From NCBI GenBank assembly GCA_025331125.1, contig JAOALB010000001.1, positions 372,001 through 436,000 on the forward strand: a stretch of 64,000 nt of DNA, written 5' to 3'. The DNA is from Mycogone perniciosa. Taxonomy: Eukaryota > Ascomycota > Sordariomycetes > Hypocreales > Hypocreaceae. Below the pieces are notes generated by a model. It was not told where the DNA came from, did not search any database, and saw only the letters and a list, made by a program, of their open reading frames with translations. This document shows positions 24,071-35,311 of the stretch, in pieces; the stretch's first letter is position 1, and every line of letters begins with the position of its first letter. A program made the translations under genes and the position numbers.

Positions 24071-25889
24071 TTATTCAGTCCGCTTGGTGAGGGTGACCCA
24101 GAAGTCAGAAGCGAATAGGAAGATGGAGGCTTGAGTTTTGATGGGAGTCTCGGGGTTGATGAGTGAGAAGTCGAAGTTTCGTGTTAACTATGATGGCATG
24201 CAATGTTAGTTTCCACGGCGTCTCACACAAGTCAAGTGACGGGGAACAAGGCGTGACATACCTCGAAAATAGCTTTGTGTAGCTCCATCAGAGCAATCTG
24301 CTTCCCTAAACATGAATACTTTCCAAAGCCAAAGTGTGTATCCACGGCGTTGGCCATGTTCTTCAAGTGATCCCCTTTGGCGACGAGCCATCTCTCTGGT
24401 CGGAAGACATTGGCGTCCTCTCCCCACACGGCTTTGGACCGACCGACGCCGTGGAAGCCCTGTCCGATCTCAGTGCCACCGGGAACGAAGTATCCGTTGA
24501 TATAATCACCCTCTGGTGGCACTGTCTTGAAGCCAAGACCGCCGACGGGTGGCCACATGCGCAAGCCTTCGCGGATGACAGCTTGCAAATATGGCAGGGA
24601 TTGAGTCTGCGTCCAAGTAATGGGTGTGCTGATAGTTAGGGAGGCCTGGCGGACTTCGTCAAGAAGAGTGTTGTACGTGTGAGGAGATGTAATGAGTGAG
24701 AGCAAAGTCATGCGTAAAGCGTGGGCAGTGGAGTTGGAGCCAGCGATGCTAAGCCGAGACGTTAGGAGACGGTGCCCATCTTGATGGGAATCTGAAGTGA
24801 GGACGGGACTTACATGGAGATGAATACTTGTTGGATGAGGTCTGACTTAGACATGCCACTATCAATGTGTGCCTGCATCATATCTCTTGTACGTGGCGTG
24901 CTAGGGTCCAGTCTCTTTTCAACATAGCATCTGGCAAAGCTTGAAGAACATGAAAATTAGCTTCATTATTATCAACGGACTCATCCATCTCAAAGTACAT
25001 ACCCCATCAAACGACCAAATCCGACTTGGTCACCCTCCTTGGGCAACAGTAACCGCAATGGCCATGTATGGACAACATTTGCCAGTCCGGGCAGTACAGA
25101 GATGATGTTCATCAAGGGCAGTGAAGTCGAGTTGATATGATTGTAGTTGTAGAGATCTTCATCCTTTTCGAGGTAACCGAATGGTTGGCCGAGCGAAACG
25201 TCGCCGATGGCATCCAACGCAAAGAACTGGGTCTTTTCAGCCATGTCGCACGGCCGGATGTTGAATGCGGTTGAAACATATTTGCTCTCGAGCAAATTAA
25301 TGAAGTTGATAAGTTGGCGATCCATACCGGCCTCGAAACTATACCCCTCGTTGGACTTGAAAGAGAACTGCACATCACTCTTAGTCTCAGATCATACATG
25401 TACAGCAGGATTTTGATTGTGCTTGACGCACCCCAGGAGCCATCTGAGCCCGCATCTCTTTGTGCTTGGTAGGGTCCCTCAAAGAAACGATATTGTCCAC
25501 ACCAGGGACGATTTTCCCGCTGGAATAGAACTGCCCCTTGGTGTAGCCGCTGCGGACGGCAGACATGCGACGCAACACTTCTGGATCTACGGACAAAAGC
25601 TCATTAGGACCAATACGAACAAGCGGACCTGATGGCAAGTTAGTGCAACATGTTCGATATGAATGGCGACAAGGGGTCTTGAAGTCGCCCGCTCACCATA
25701 TGAGTCCGCTGCTTCCTTCAGTCGTTCATGATATCGTCCTCCCAAAGCACCCGATAGCTGCCACAACATGGACCATCCTGCGCTCGGAGGACCAGGGATA
25801 TGTCGCAGCCGCCACCAGAGCCAGAAGCCTCGCGTGAGATAGTAGAGGATGGCAGCTGCGCAAGCACATAAGATGCCCAGGTGCATCAT
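24071..25889 (-). CDS. Cytochrome P450 monooxygenase
   Basis: Predicted membrane-anchored microsomal haem monooxygenase. Six exons: 25697-25889, 25432-25628, 25003-25367, 24814-24939, 24262-24748 and 24071-24187, giving 494 aa with every phase closing. The N-terminus is a signal anchor (MMHLGILCACAAAILYYL), followed by a WWRLRHIPGPP hinge. Conserved elements are the ExxR pair Glu354/Arg357 (EGLRMWPP), FRPERW at about 409-414, and the haem loop FGFGKYSCLGK with ligand Cys440. The I-helix reads AGSNST (296-301), where most P450s have an Asp/Glu-Thr pair. It resembles the pisatin-demethylase/benzoate-hydroxylase group of fungal P450s (inference). The substrate is unknown. A flavin monooxygenase gene lies 2 kb upstream on the same strand. 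Confidence 0.92.
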
Positions 25890-27908
25890 CTTTTTTCTTT
25901 CTTATTTTCCCCAATCGGTATTGGTTTTTTTCTGAAGCCGAACGACAGCAAGCCGAACGACTGGGGGGAAGCTGCAAGGAGGAGGTGATCGTCGAATGGC
26001 GCGCGCAGAGCTGAAAAAACAAAAAGGAGGGCAACGAATGGATGTGAGGCTACTGCATATACATTTTACATGGGCATACGTAGTATAAAACGAGACCGGC
26101 AGCAGATCGACCCAAAGCTACGGAGTAGACTTTTCTTCTTTCAAGAGAAAAAGCGCATGTCTTCCGTATTTGTACGAAAGAGGGAGCGAGCAAGAATGGG
26201 AGTGGAGAGTCTGGGGCGTTAACGTAGCGCCCAGGTAGGAGTTAGGGGGGCATGGGTTTTGGCTTCAATACTTTTTCAGCTCCATCTCGAATGAATGAGT
26301 TGGATAATACGGAGTAATGGGTGACGATGAAGCGAGGCGGGCCTTATCCTTGTTGTTTCTCGCCTCGCGACTCATGACGACGGAGACGAGAGGCAAGAGC
26401 CGATGCAGTGTCCTGGCTGGTTCATCCATACTAATCAGAAATGCGGCGATTGGCATAGGCCTATGATTTGCCCGATGGAGAGACTGAGAAGGTTGAAGGG
26501 GCCCCCATGTCAAGAGGCCCTGGACTTTGACGAAGAGTTGTGGGAAAAGAAAAGAAAGACTGGCCGGAGATGACGGACGTGCCGGGTCGTATCCAATAAC
26601 CAGCGAAAAGAGACACACGCCTTGCAGATGTTTTACGTAGGATTACATGTACATACATGTATGTAGTATATATGGTTCATTATGTATGTACCTTACAACA
26701 TGTGGTAATACGAAGTACTTCTTATTTGTATATAATATTATGTACTCCGTACGTGCGCGCATGAATACAGAAAGGCCAGGCCCGAAGTGTATCGGGGAGG
26801 GTTCAACCACCCGAACAAGAGTCCGGACCTGGAAGCCCAATCCATGCGAGTGTGTGCTGGGAAAACGGACTCATCTGTTGGCGGGAGTGTCCACTAAAGG
26901 CTAGACAAGACTCTACATACGCATAATATCCATGTCCTGCTGCTTAATTCGACCAGGGCCTCGCACCCACGACCGCGGCGGTGGTGCCGCCTCATTTTCT
27001 GCATGCACTTATGGATGATAATTACTAATAATTACTAATCGGTGCCATGTCGGTACGAGTTCGGGGTATATGTGCATTGGATTGTTACACACGCATCCTA
27101 CGTACTTCGTATCTAGTACCAGACTGATACGGAAGATGCTCCGCGCACTCGTACTTAGCACCTACATCAAAGAACGACGCTCACAAGCCATGCCCATGCA
27201 GATATTGGTAACACAAACTCGTGCGTGGCATGGGTCATGCAGTTTTTATTGCCAACATCCGGCTAGTTAGAAAACGTCAGGAGTCAGCTCTTCCTCAGCC
27301 CTTCCATGCATGTTAGTTGCCACATGCTGTTCCCGAGAATGTGGGTGTGGCGATTCCCGACAGTTCGGGTCAGCACGAGGGCGGGATCTCTCTACCAACA
27401 TAAAAAAGAAACGTTTCTATTTGCCCAACGAGAATGCTGTTCAGTATTGTTTTAGGTACGAGTTGTCGTTGGACTTGATAGGGAGATGACGACTCCGAAG
27501 CTAAAAACGGACACTATGCCTCTATGCAGCCACTACTAGTGGTCTACGGCGACGGCCCAGTCCGATTCCCGAGTTAGTACTCCGTAATGTAGTAGTGTTG
27601 CTACTACGGACAGGTATAGTAGTATCTAATGGAAAAGCGCAGCCTTTCAAAAGTGATCTTTTACGAATACGCGTGATAATACTGTGTCCTTGACAAGCTG
27701 ATGAGCCAGGCTCTCTGGCAACATGGTTCTGGATCAAGTCATAGATGAGCAAGCTGGACTTGGCAAATTGTGATAAGCCTCTCCCATGCATCAATTTCAT
27801 GTTACATACGAAAAACAACAATGACACTCTAGACGCAATCCGCCAAGAAATACAGAGTAGACCGCATGTTCAGATGTAAAACCGAGCCTCTTGGCGCGTC
27901 CACGGCAC
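25890..27908. other. Gene-poor 2-kb spacer between the P450 and the flavin monooxygenase
   Basis: No supported gene. The spacer is rich in the dispersed word: TACGGAGTA at 26119-26127 and 26308-26316, TACTCCGTA at 26743-26751 and 27578-27586, with related CGAAGTACTTC at 26711-26721 and CGTACTTCG at 27100-27108. A run of TACATGTA-type palindromes lies at 26642-26664. Confidence 0.5.
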
Positions 27909-29396
27909 CTATCTAGTCTGTTTGGTATCACCACTCCCCTTCGTAAACACCAAGCCCTTCTTGAGATTACCAAACATCAACTGCCAGGTATCGAAAAGCA
28001 AGCTCACCCTGCCATAAAAGGGGACTTCATCCGTCGATCTGGGTAGTCGATCCACCGCCTTTAGAAAATAACTGCTCGTCGCAGGCACAGGCAACTTCCG
28101 CGCCATGTCTTTTGTCCTCTCAACAACTGGGACAACGCTCGTCGCTCCCTCGGCTTCTATCTGCTTAAGCACTCTCGTCACCATCTTGGCCATGGTATCG
28201 ACGCCAGGGGTCCAGGTCGTCGTGACATAGCCCATGAGAAATGCGAGGTTAGGCACTCCCTCGACGAGACAGCCTCTCCATACATACTGCTCGCCAAAGT
28301 GGATGGGCTTGCCGTCCACCAGCGGGACGATGCCACTCATAATTTCAATATGCAGGCCTGTCGCGGTGATTATAATATCCGCTGGTAGCTCACGACCGGA
28401 CTTCAGAAGTATGCCGTCCTTGGTCACAGTCTCGATCACGTCCGTCACCATCTCGACGTTCTCGCGATGCAGTGCCTTGAAGAACTCTCCATCTGGCGTC
28501 ATACACAATCGTTGCTGAAGTGGCCCATAACTTGGGTTAAAGTGTACATCCGGGTCAACATGCTTTGGCAGCTGTGGCCTCATCTCCTTGGTCAAGAGGG
28601 ATCGGCCAATGCCTGGGAATCGAAGCAAGAACTCCGATAGCATCACCTCGTGGCTCACGTCAATCAGTCGACCGATCCAATGCACCCAAGCCAATGGCAA
28701 CAGAATCCGAAGGAAGTTCTCCAGCGAGGAGGATGTTGTTATGGATGTCACATACGAGGGACTTCGCTGAAGCATAGTGCAGGACTTGGCTGTCTCTGCC
28801 ATCACGGGCAGTACAGTAATTGCCGTTGCGCCACTTCCAATGATGACGACGCGTTTGTTGCTGTAGTCGAGATCTTCAGGCCACCATTGCGGATGCACTA
28901 CCGTCCCCTGGAAGCCCTCAAGTCCTGGGATGGGGCTGTCGAGCGCTTTTTCGTATGAATAGTATCCCGTACAGCTGAGAATGAAGTTGGCCTCGAGTAC
29001 TTTCTTGGTGCCATGGGCGTCCACCTTGAGCGTCCACTTCTGCGTCTTGCTGCTCCATTCGACGCCCAGGACCCTGTGTCGAAACCGCACTTTGTCGAGA
29101 ATGCCATCTTTCTCAGCGGCTTCTTCCAAGTACTCGGCGATTTCCTGACCAGACGCAATATTATGTGCATGTTTCCAAGGATGCCACGGAAGCCCAAATG
29201 ACCTCAACGAGGAATCGCTACGAATCCCTGGGTATTTCCAAAAGCTCCATGTGCCACCAAGGACCGATCTCGCTTCGAGAATTGTGAAGGATCGGTGGGG
29301 CATATATTCCCGTAAACGATGCGCAGTGTTGATGCCAGTCAAGCCTGCACCAATGATAAGCACGTCATGATGCTCGTCGATCTCAGGGCTGGACAT
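27909..29396 (-). CDS. Flavin-containing monooxygenase of Baeyer-Villiger / FMO type
   Basis: Predicted FAD- and NADPH-dependent class B monooxygenase inserting one oxygen atom into a ketone or heteroatom. It is one exon, 495 aa from ATG at 29396; the open frame continues upstream only to a TTG. The FAD fingerprint is VLIIGAGLTGIN (Gly16, 18, 21). The family signature FXGXXXHXXXWP is present as FQGTVVHPQWWP at 162-173, and the second nucleotide-binding GSGATA starts at 187. The ATG motif (TATGLHIEI) sits near 340. The C-terminal part is as long as in FMO-like fungal BVMOs. The substrate is unknown. Together with the P450 it could form a small oxidative pathway, but no backbone synthase is present in the window. 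Confidence 0.9.
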   Translation of the reverse strand: MSSPEIDEHHDVLIIGAGLTGINTAHRLREYMPHRSFTILEARSVLGGTWSFWKYPGIRSDSSLRSFGLPWHPWKHAHNIASGQEIAEYLEEAAEKDGILDKVRFRHRVLGVEWSSKTQKWTLKVDAHGTKKVLEANFILSCTGYYSYEKALDSPIPGLEGFQGTVVHPQWWPEDLDYSNKRVVIIGSGATAITVLPVMAETAKSCTMLQRSPSYVTSITTSSSLENFLRILLPLAWVHWIGRLIDVSHEVMLSEFLLRFPGIGRSLLTKEMRPQLPKHVDPDVHFNPSYGPLQQRLCMTPDGEFFKALHRENVEMVTDVIETVTKDGILLKSGRELPADIIITATGLHIEIMSGIVPLVDGKPIHFGEQYVWRGCLVEGVPNLAFLMGYVTTTWTPGVDTMAKMVTRVLKQIEAEGATSVVPVVERTKDMARKLPVPATSSYFLKAVDRLPRSTDEVPFYGRVSLLFDTWQLMFGNLKKGLVFTKGSGDTKQTR

Positions 29397-29934
29397 TTTG
29401 TCCAGAAAGGCATCCGCCTGATTAAGAGACAATCAAATGAACGGAGAGAGGTACGAGTATCTACGAGTACTCTTATGTTCTGCGCCAAGGGGTATTACGG
29501 GGTATTAGTAGTATTAGTATTGCATTTGACAAGTGGGGGCTTCGGCCCGGACTCTTCCTAGGGAGTTAGTATGCAACATTATGTATCCAACGGCGCGTTA
29601 TTTCCCCAACGGAGGCGGACACGGGGCATTCATATCCGCTTCGTTCTTCTTCGCGTTGCAAACTTGGCAGTGGACTGCTATCGGGTTTGTACTACTCGGC
29701 TTTCCTTTATTCCGGTATCCTGTCAACGGTACTTGATCGGGACTCTCGGTGCTGGTTTACTAATCGTTTATAAAGCGGTCCTTGTACGAAATACTGCTCC
29801 TACTTCATATACTACTAATAGAGGGAATTTGAACACTGATTCAATGCGATACGAGTATGCGGAGCGATCTGCATCTTCTACCTACTGCTACGGATTTATG
29901 CAGAGTGACATCCGCTGCACTCTCATCATTAACC
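29397..29934. other. Intergenic region upstream of the monooxygenase gene
   Basis: Contains the monooxygenase promoter and the 5' flank of the tRNA gene. Repeated TACGAGTA and GTATTAGTA words occur at 29450-29520. No gene is seen. Confidence 0.45.
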
Positions 29935-30018
29935 GCCCTCTTGGCTAAGCGGTATAGCGTGTCACTAGTATATTTACTTGACATGACAAGGTGACAGGTT
30001 CGACTCCTGTAGAGGGCA
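29935..30018 (+). tRNA. tRNA-Thr (anticodon AGT) with a 12-nt intron
   Basis: The full cloverleaf folds by eye. The acceptor stem GCCCTCT pairs with AGAGGGC (7 of 7). The D stem GCTA pairs with TAGC around a loop with GG. The anticodon stem TGTCA pairs with TGACA. The T arm is ACAGG-TTCGACT-CCTGT. The A box (TGGCTAAGCGG) and B box (GGTTCGACTCC) match Pol III consensus. The anticodon loop reads C-T-AGT-A and is followed by a 12-nt intron (TATTTACTTGAC) after position 37, then A38, which is the canonical place for a nuclear tRNA intron. The discriminator base is A. No T4 run follows immediately; the first T5 is near 30070. Confidence 0.93.
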
Positions 30019-30761
30019 TTGAAATTGTCTGGCGGCGATATTTGTATCCTTCCAACTTTCCCCCTTTCTATTTTTATTTCATCGGGTTATTATTAGTCTG
30101 AGATGTTGTGTTCGGGATGTTGAGCGAAGATTACTGGGGCGTCAAAATTCCCGAGATTGGACTAGCTGATTTGGGGAGAGTACGAAGTAAAGGTAAAGGC
30201 CAGTGACTTTTATGCCTGTGTTTATTTCACTACGGAGTACGGAGTACTCCGTACATTATGCGGAATAAGGAATACGGAATAGTAGTAGGACTAATTTATT
30301 AACAACGCATGTTAAGTCAGCCATTAATTAGGAACCTTTTTTTTCCTTTTCTTTTTCAATGCACCGGGCTATCCTGGTGGCGGTTTCAAAGGTGATCAGA
30401 AACGTGATGGCGCAATAGAAAGGTCTAGCGGCAAGATTCACACGTCTGGTGTTGAACGTCTCATTGATATAGCTGCCAAGTCCACTGTTGCTCGAGTTGA
30501 TTTAACTGATCGAACAGGCTCATTGCGAAGTTGGCCGAATAGCCCCCTGAAAGGGATGCCTGGGTCGATTGCAGAAAAATTCCGATTGCAGATTGGTTGA
30601 CGGTAGGACCCATAGACCTCATTTGTAATCTATCCGTCTTGTTGGTTGCGTTTGGCCGTATTTGTGACAGTGGAAGCTGGGTTACGCGATCGAAATCATG
30701 AAGTACCACATGCAAACGGAGGACCTGTTTTTCTACATATAGACGACGGGGTAAGAGTAAG

Positions 30762-30798
<37 letters not shown>

Positions 30799-31193
30799 CT
30801 CCTTTCAATTATTAAAGATTCCTATACTTTAAAAAAGACCACTTGGATTATAAAGGATTTATTCAGATGCCACGATGATTTTTATAAGTCCCCCCAAATC
30901 ACCTTCGCTTATCAGATCTCCAAGAACCCTTGGACGAACCCCTCAGCTCAGCCTTGCAGTCAAAAGAGCTCCATACCAGCTCTGACCTATGAGAATGACA
31001 TGTATTGTGGGGCCCGACATCCCGCATCGAAACAGCTAGAAGGCACCTCCATGGTCCTTTTCGTTCCCCACATTGTTTATGGATTCTTTTTGACTTGAGT
31101 TGATCATCTTCGACTTCCGGGGGCTAGTTGTTTGTTTTCTCCAAGATCCAGATCCGATCCCATTTCGCTCCAAACCGCAAAGAGACGCCCATC
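30019..31193. other. Intergenic region between tRNA-Thr and STI1
   Basis: No gene seen. The densest copy of the dispersed word is here: TACGGAGTA twice overlapping and then its inverse TACTCCGTA, within 30231-30254. A CAA microsatellite lies at 30763-30799. The right end should hold the STI1 promoter; CCCCT stress-type pentamers occur near 30937, but I saw no clean heat-shock element. Confidence 0.45.
30763..30799 (+). repeat. CAA trinucleotide microsatellite
   Basis: About 12 uninterrupted copies of CAA. It produces spurious poly-Gln and poly-Val open frames on the two strands. Confidence 0.98.
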
Positions 31194-33176
31194 ATGGCTT
31201 CAGCAGACGAGCTCAAGGCTCTGGGCAACAAGGCCATTGCCGATAAGAACTTCGACGAGGCTATGTACGTCTACAGTCATCTTCACCCCACTTCCGTCTG
31301 ATGTGACGGACGCTTTGTTTGTGCTTGTGTTATTGTACTGCAAAACACCAAGGCTGACATTTCATTTTTAATTGTTCTACCTGTAGCGACAAGTTCACGC
31401 AGGCTATTGTTCTGCAGCCCGAGAACCACATTCTTTACTCTAATCGATCTGCCGCGTACGCTTCCAAGAAAGATTGGGCCAATGCCCTGAAGGATGCCGA
31501 GAAGACGACCGATATCAAGCCCGACTGGCCCAAGGGCTGGGGACGCAAGGGTGCTGCGTTACACGGCAAGGGTGATTTGCTCGAGGCCAACGATGCCTAT
31601 ACTGAGGGCCTGAAGCATGATCCCAACAACGCCCAGCTCAAAAGCGGCCTGGCCTCTGTCGAGAAGGCCATGCAGCAAGAAGCAGGTGGGTGGTATACTG
31701 ATCGAATACAACACTTGCAACTGAACTGACTGAAAGATGCAGGAGGCTTTGGCGCAGACCCGACCGGTGGCTTGGCGGGCATGTTCAAAGATCCCAACTT
31801 GATCCAAAAGCTTGCTTCTAACCCCAAGACGAGTGCCTACTTGGCTGACCCCTCCTTCATGGTAAAATTGCAACAGATTCAGCAAAGCCCTCTCAACTCC
31901 CAAGACCTCTTTAGCGACCCAAGAATGATTCAGGTGCTCGGCGTCTTGATGGGCGTCGACATGGAGGTTCGGGACAGCATGCCTGAGGGCGCTGAGCCTA
32001 TCGTTCAAGATACACCTATGCCAGATGCGCCAGCTAGGTCTGTGCCGGCCAAGAAGGAGCCGGAACCTGAACCCGAGCCTGAGTTGGACGAGGACGCCCT
32101 GGAAAAGCAGAAGAAAAAGGAGGAAGCCGATAAGGAGAAGGCGCTTGGTACGGAGAACTACAAGAAACGCAAATTCGACGAGGCCATTAGCCACTACAGC
32201 AAGGCCTGGGAGCTCTTCAACGATATTACGTACCTTAACAACCTTGGCGCGGCTTATTTTGAGAAGGGAGATTATGACAAGTGTATCGAGTCGTGTGAGA
32301 AGGCTATTGAAGAAGGCCGCTTGATTTATGCCGACTTCAAGCTTATCGCCAAGAGCTATGCCCGTATCGGTTCTGCCTATGAGAAGAAAGGAGACCTGGC
32401 CAAAGCCGTCGAGAACTACAATAAGTCTCTGACAGAGCACCGAACTCCTGACGTCCTGAACAAGCTCCGTTCGGCTGAGAAAGCGAAGACTGAGTCTGCT
32501 AAGCTGGCGTACATTGACCCTGCCAAGGCCGAAGAGGCCCGTGAAGAGGGAAACAAGAAGTTCAAGGATATGGACTTCCCCGGCGCTGTTGCGGCGTACT
32601 CGGAAATGATCCAGCGATCGCCGGAGGATCCTCGTGGTTACAGCAACCGTGCTGCTGCCTTTGTCAAGCTGTTCGAGTTCCCCAGTGCACTGGATGACTG
32701 CAACCTGGCTATTAAGAAGGACTCGACCTTCATTCGTGCCTATATCCGGAAGGCTCAGACTTACTTTGGCATGCGCAAGTACTCGGATTGTGTGGATGCT
32801 TGCGACGAGGCATTGCAAGTGGACCAGGAACACCACAAGGGTGCCAATGCTCGCGAGATTGAGCAACAGCAGCAAAAGGCCTTTTCGGCTATGTATTCAG
32901 CCCGGGAGAACGAGACGGAGGAGCAGACCCGGCAGAGACTGATGCAGGACCCAGATGTAAGCTTCTTTCGCCCCTCGCCCCCTTCCTTAATAATGGCTAC
33001 TGACAGCACATTTGCAGATTATGAGCATTATGCAAGACCCTGTTATGCAATCGATTCTCCAACAATCGCAATCAGACCCGATGGCCCTGCACGAGCACAT
33101 GAAGAACCCAGGCGTGCGATCCAAGATTCAGAAGTTGATGGCTGCTGGTGTTATCCGCGTTGGATCTCGGCCATGA
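31194..33176 (+). CDS. STI1: Hsp70-Hsp90 organising co-chaperone Sti1/Hop
   Basis: Cytosolic scaffold that hands clients from Hsp70 to Hsp90. Four exons, 31194-31264, 31387-31685, 31743-32956 and 33018-33176, give 580 aa. The family order is complete: TPR1 at about 5-115 (ELKALGNKAIADKNFDEAI, YSNRSAAYASKKDW), a first DP region at about 130-190 (LIQKLASNPKTSAYLADPSF), a Pro/Glu linker (EPEPEPEPELDED), TPR2A at about 255-370 (ALGTENYKKRKFDEAISHYS), TPR2B at about 395-505 (EEGNKKFKDMDFPGAVAAY), and a second DP region at the end (IMQDPVMQSILQQSQSDP). The C-terminus MAAGVIRVGSRP matches fungal Sti1. The small first exon and 57-122-nt introns are ordinary. A 5S rRNA gene starts 239 bp downstream. 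Confidence 0.97.
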
Positions 33177-33415
33177 ACATAGGTCATTTAGCCGAGTTGT
33201 GTAAATTACAGATGTGGTAGCGTTTAGCTAGGTAATGCGACCAAGAACCATGCCAAATAGGAGAACCGTAGCATTCAAGAGTCGATCTCGAAAGCTCAGA
33301 AGCCGAGGGCGTCATTCCCGACCGAACCTCCTGATTCTGGTCGTACATATATATGAAGCACGGCCTTAGACAATAGGAAAAGGGTTGAAATGCTACTTTC
33401 CACCTGGTATCAGGC

Positions 33416-33533
33416 ACATACGGCCATAGCTACCAGAAAAATCAGGATCCCGTCTGATCTCCCAGGATAACCTGGTGAGCGCTGGATTAGTAGCTAGGTC
33501 GGTGACGACTAGCGAATCCCCGGTGCTGTATGT
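33416..33533 (+). rRNA. Dispersed 5S ribosomal RNA gene, divergent isoform
   Basis: 118 nt. The ends pair as stem I (ACATACGGC with GCTGTATGT). Internal landmarks match fungal 5S rRNA: CGGCCATA near the 5' end, TCCCGTCTGATC in loop C, TTAGTAGCTAGGTCGGTGACGA and AGCGAATCCC spanning the intragenic A box, intermediate element and C box. A T5 run follows at once. Filamentous ascomycetes scatter single 5S genes in the genome, and this copy lies between two protein genes. It differs from the common isoform I know for the group, so it may be a minor type or a decaying copy; the intact stem I and boxes favour a working gene. Confidence 0.9.
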
Positions 33534-33534
33534 C

Positions 33535-33539
33535 TTTTT
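33535..33539 (+). terminator. RNA polymerase III T-run terminator of the 5S gene
   Basis: Five T residues start one base after the end of stem I of the 5S gene, as expected for Pol III termination. Confidence 0.85.
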
Positions 33540-33890
33540 AGTATGTCTTATTTTTGCTGTTTTCGAAGATGAGGTTATTAGGGGATAGACAGCCTGCAAG
33601 ACCCTTCAAAGATGAAGTGCGCAGGGTTCAGAGACAAATGCCCTTGAGCACGTTTACAAACGCGTCCAAATAGCAAGTAGCTTCGGCAGCCGAAGATTAG
33701 GCGCCACGGAGCTGCATCTCCCTTGGAGTTGGTGACTATGACATCCCATGGAGCGCCTGTTGGTTCTCGTCCCTGGGGATCCGTTCCTTTCTCTTCAATC
33801 ATCGTCAGCCTACGGTCGGTTTGACGGTTCAGAAGTTCAGCATGGATGGCTTTGGCGAGGTGATGGCGAGAGGTGAGGCCAAATACACGC

Positions 33891-35311
33891 ATGCCTGCAG
33901 CAGCCACGTTACAATCTCCCAGCACTAATACGGCTTCTTGCATAGACACCTGGGCGTCTGTCCCATCGAACTTGCTTCGCGCCGAGCTTCAGAGACGACA
34001 GAACGAGGGCGAGAGGCCACGATGCGGTGGGCGCAACTCGGGGTGGTATGACACAGCGGCGCATGTTTTCGCTCTATTCCTGATCCTGGTCCTAAGCACA
34101 CTGGGTAAGCATCATTGCAGGGCCGCTGCTCCTCTATTGCGATGGCTGCTAACGAGCTGCGTATGCATATAGCTTGCGGATTCCCCTTGCTATCACGACG
34201 GGCGACGACCGGCCACCGACAAAAGAACATCATCTTCTACTGCCAGCATGTAGGCACCGGCGTCCTCCTCGCCACGGCGTTTGTCCATCTCCTGCCGACG
34301 GCCTTCCAATCCCTGACCGACCCGTGTCTCCCCTATTTCTTCAGCAAGGGATACACCCCCTTTCCGGGTCTCATAGCCATGGTGTCCGCCATTGTCGTTG
34401 TTGGTGTCGAATCATACCTGACGGCCCGTGGAGCGGGACACTCCCATTCGCACGCGCACGACTTCTGGGACGAGGATGACGGGAGCGATAGTGATGCGCA
34501 CTTGCACATGGCAAACAGGGGTTTGGCCGAGAGACGTGCCGCGCATCACCGACCCGCGGATATCTCTCTGGACGACATGGAGGCGACGCAAGACCTTGTC
34601 GCGGGTGTCTCCCCCTTGCCCGAATCACCGCCGACGATACAGAGGCGCAAGTCATCGGATCGAGAGGACGATGATCGGGACTCTGATCTTGACTTGGATA
34701 TTGCGGAGCTAGATCCTACTCCAGCGGGGGGCAGCCAAAACAACCAATACTCATCTTTGATGAAGCTCAATGGTCATGGCGCTGAAGCTCCCTCCGCGCA
34801 GACTCAATCGCCCGAACAGCAGAAGCGCTTGATGCTGCAATGTCTGTTACTCGAAGCAGGCATTTTATTCCACAGTGTCTTCATAGGTATGGCTATATCC
34901 GTCGCCACTGGACCGGCCTTTCTGGTGTTCTTGATTGCTATCAGCTTTCATCAATCCTTCGAGGGCATGGCTTTGGGGAGCCGCATCGCAGCAATTCAGT
35001 TCCCTAAGAACTCTATTCGACCGTGGCTTATGGTCATTGCGTACGGCACCACCACGCCTATAGGTCAGGCCTTGGGTCTGGCCCTGCAGCGGAAATGGGA
35101 TCCTGGCAGCGCGACTGGCCTTATCGTGGTGGGTATCACCAACGCGATTTCATCAGGCCTGCTTCTTTACGCGGGACTGGTGCAGCTTCTTGCGGAAGAC
35201 TTTTTGACAGAGAAGAGCTATCGGGTTTTGAAGGGGAGGAGGCGGCTACATGCGTATCTTTGCGTCGTGGCTGGCGCAACGTTGATGGCCCTTGTAGGGG
35301 CCTTTGCTTGA
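33891..35311 (+). CDS. ZIP-family zinc/iron transporter
   Basis: Predicted plasma- or vacuolar-membrane divalent metal importer (Zrt/ZIP). Exon 1 is 33891-34104 and exon 2 is 34173-35311, giving 450 aa. The first helix (VFALFLILVLSTL) spans the splice join, which restores ACGFPLLSRRA. The second and third helices carry HVGTGVLLATAFVHLLPTAF, the characteristic metal-site HLLP. The variable loop is long (about residues 150-270), His-rich at its start (GHSHSHAH) and otherwise acidic. The second half has HSVFIGMAISVA and SFHQSFEGMALGSRI, the conserved helix IV-V His residues and Glu. A signal peptide is not obvious. The start ATG was taken at 33891; a GTG further up is unlikely. Zinc control sites were not recognised. 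Confidence 0.9.

Noticed and set aside
30461..30808. Frames encoding poly-Val and poly-Gln
   Set aside because: Produced by the CAA microsatellite; no coding bias beyond the repeat.
31559..32875. 438-codon minus-strand open frame
   Set aside because: It is exactly antisense to STI1 coding exons. Its Leu/Val/Arg-rich text is the usual by-product of a GC-biased gene on the other strand, and it has no start context or domains.
33578..33949. 123-codon minus-strand frame before the ZIP gene
   Set aside because: It starts with a non-ATG codon, overlaps ZIP exon 1 on the other strand and has no motif.
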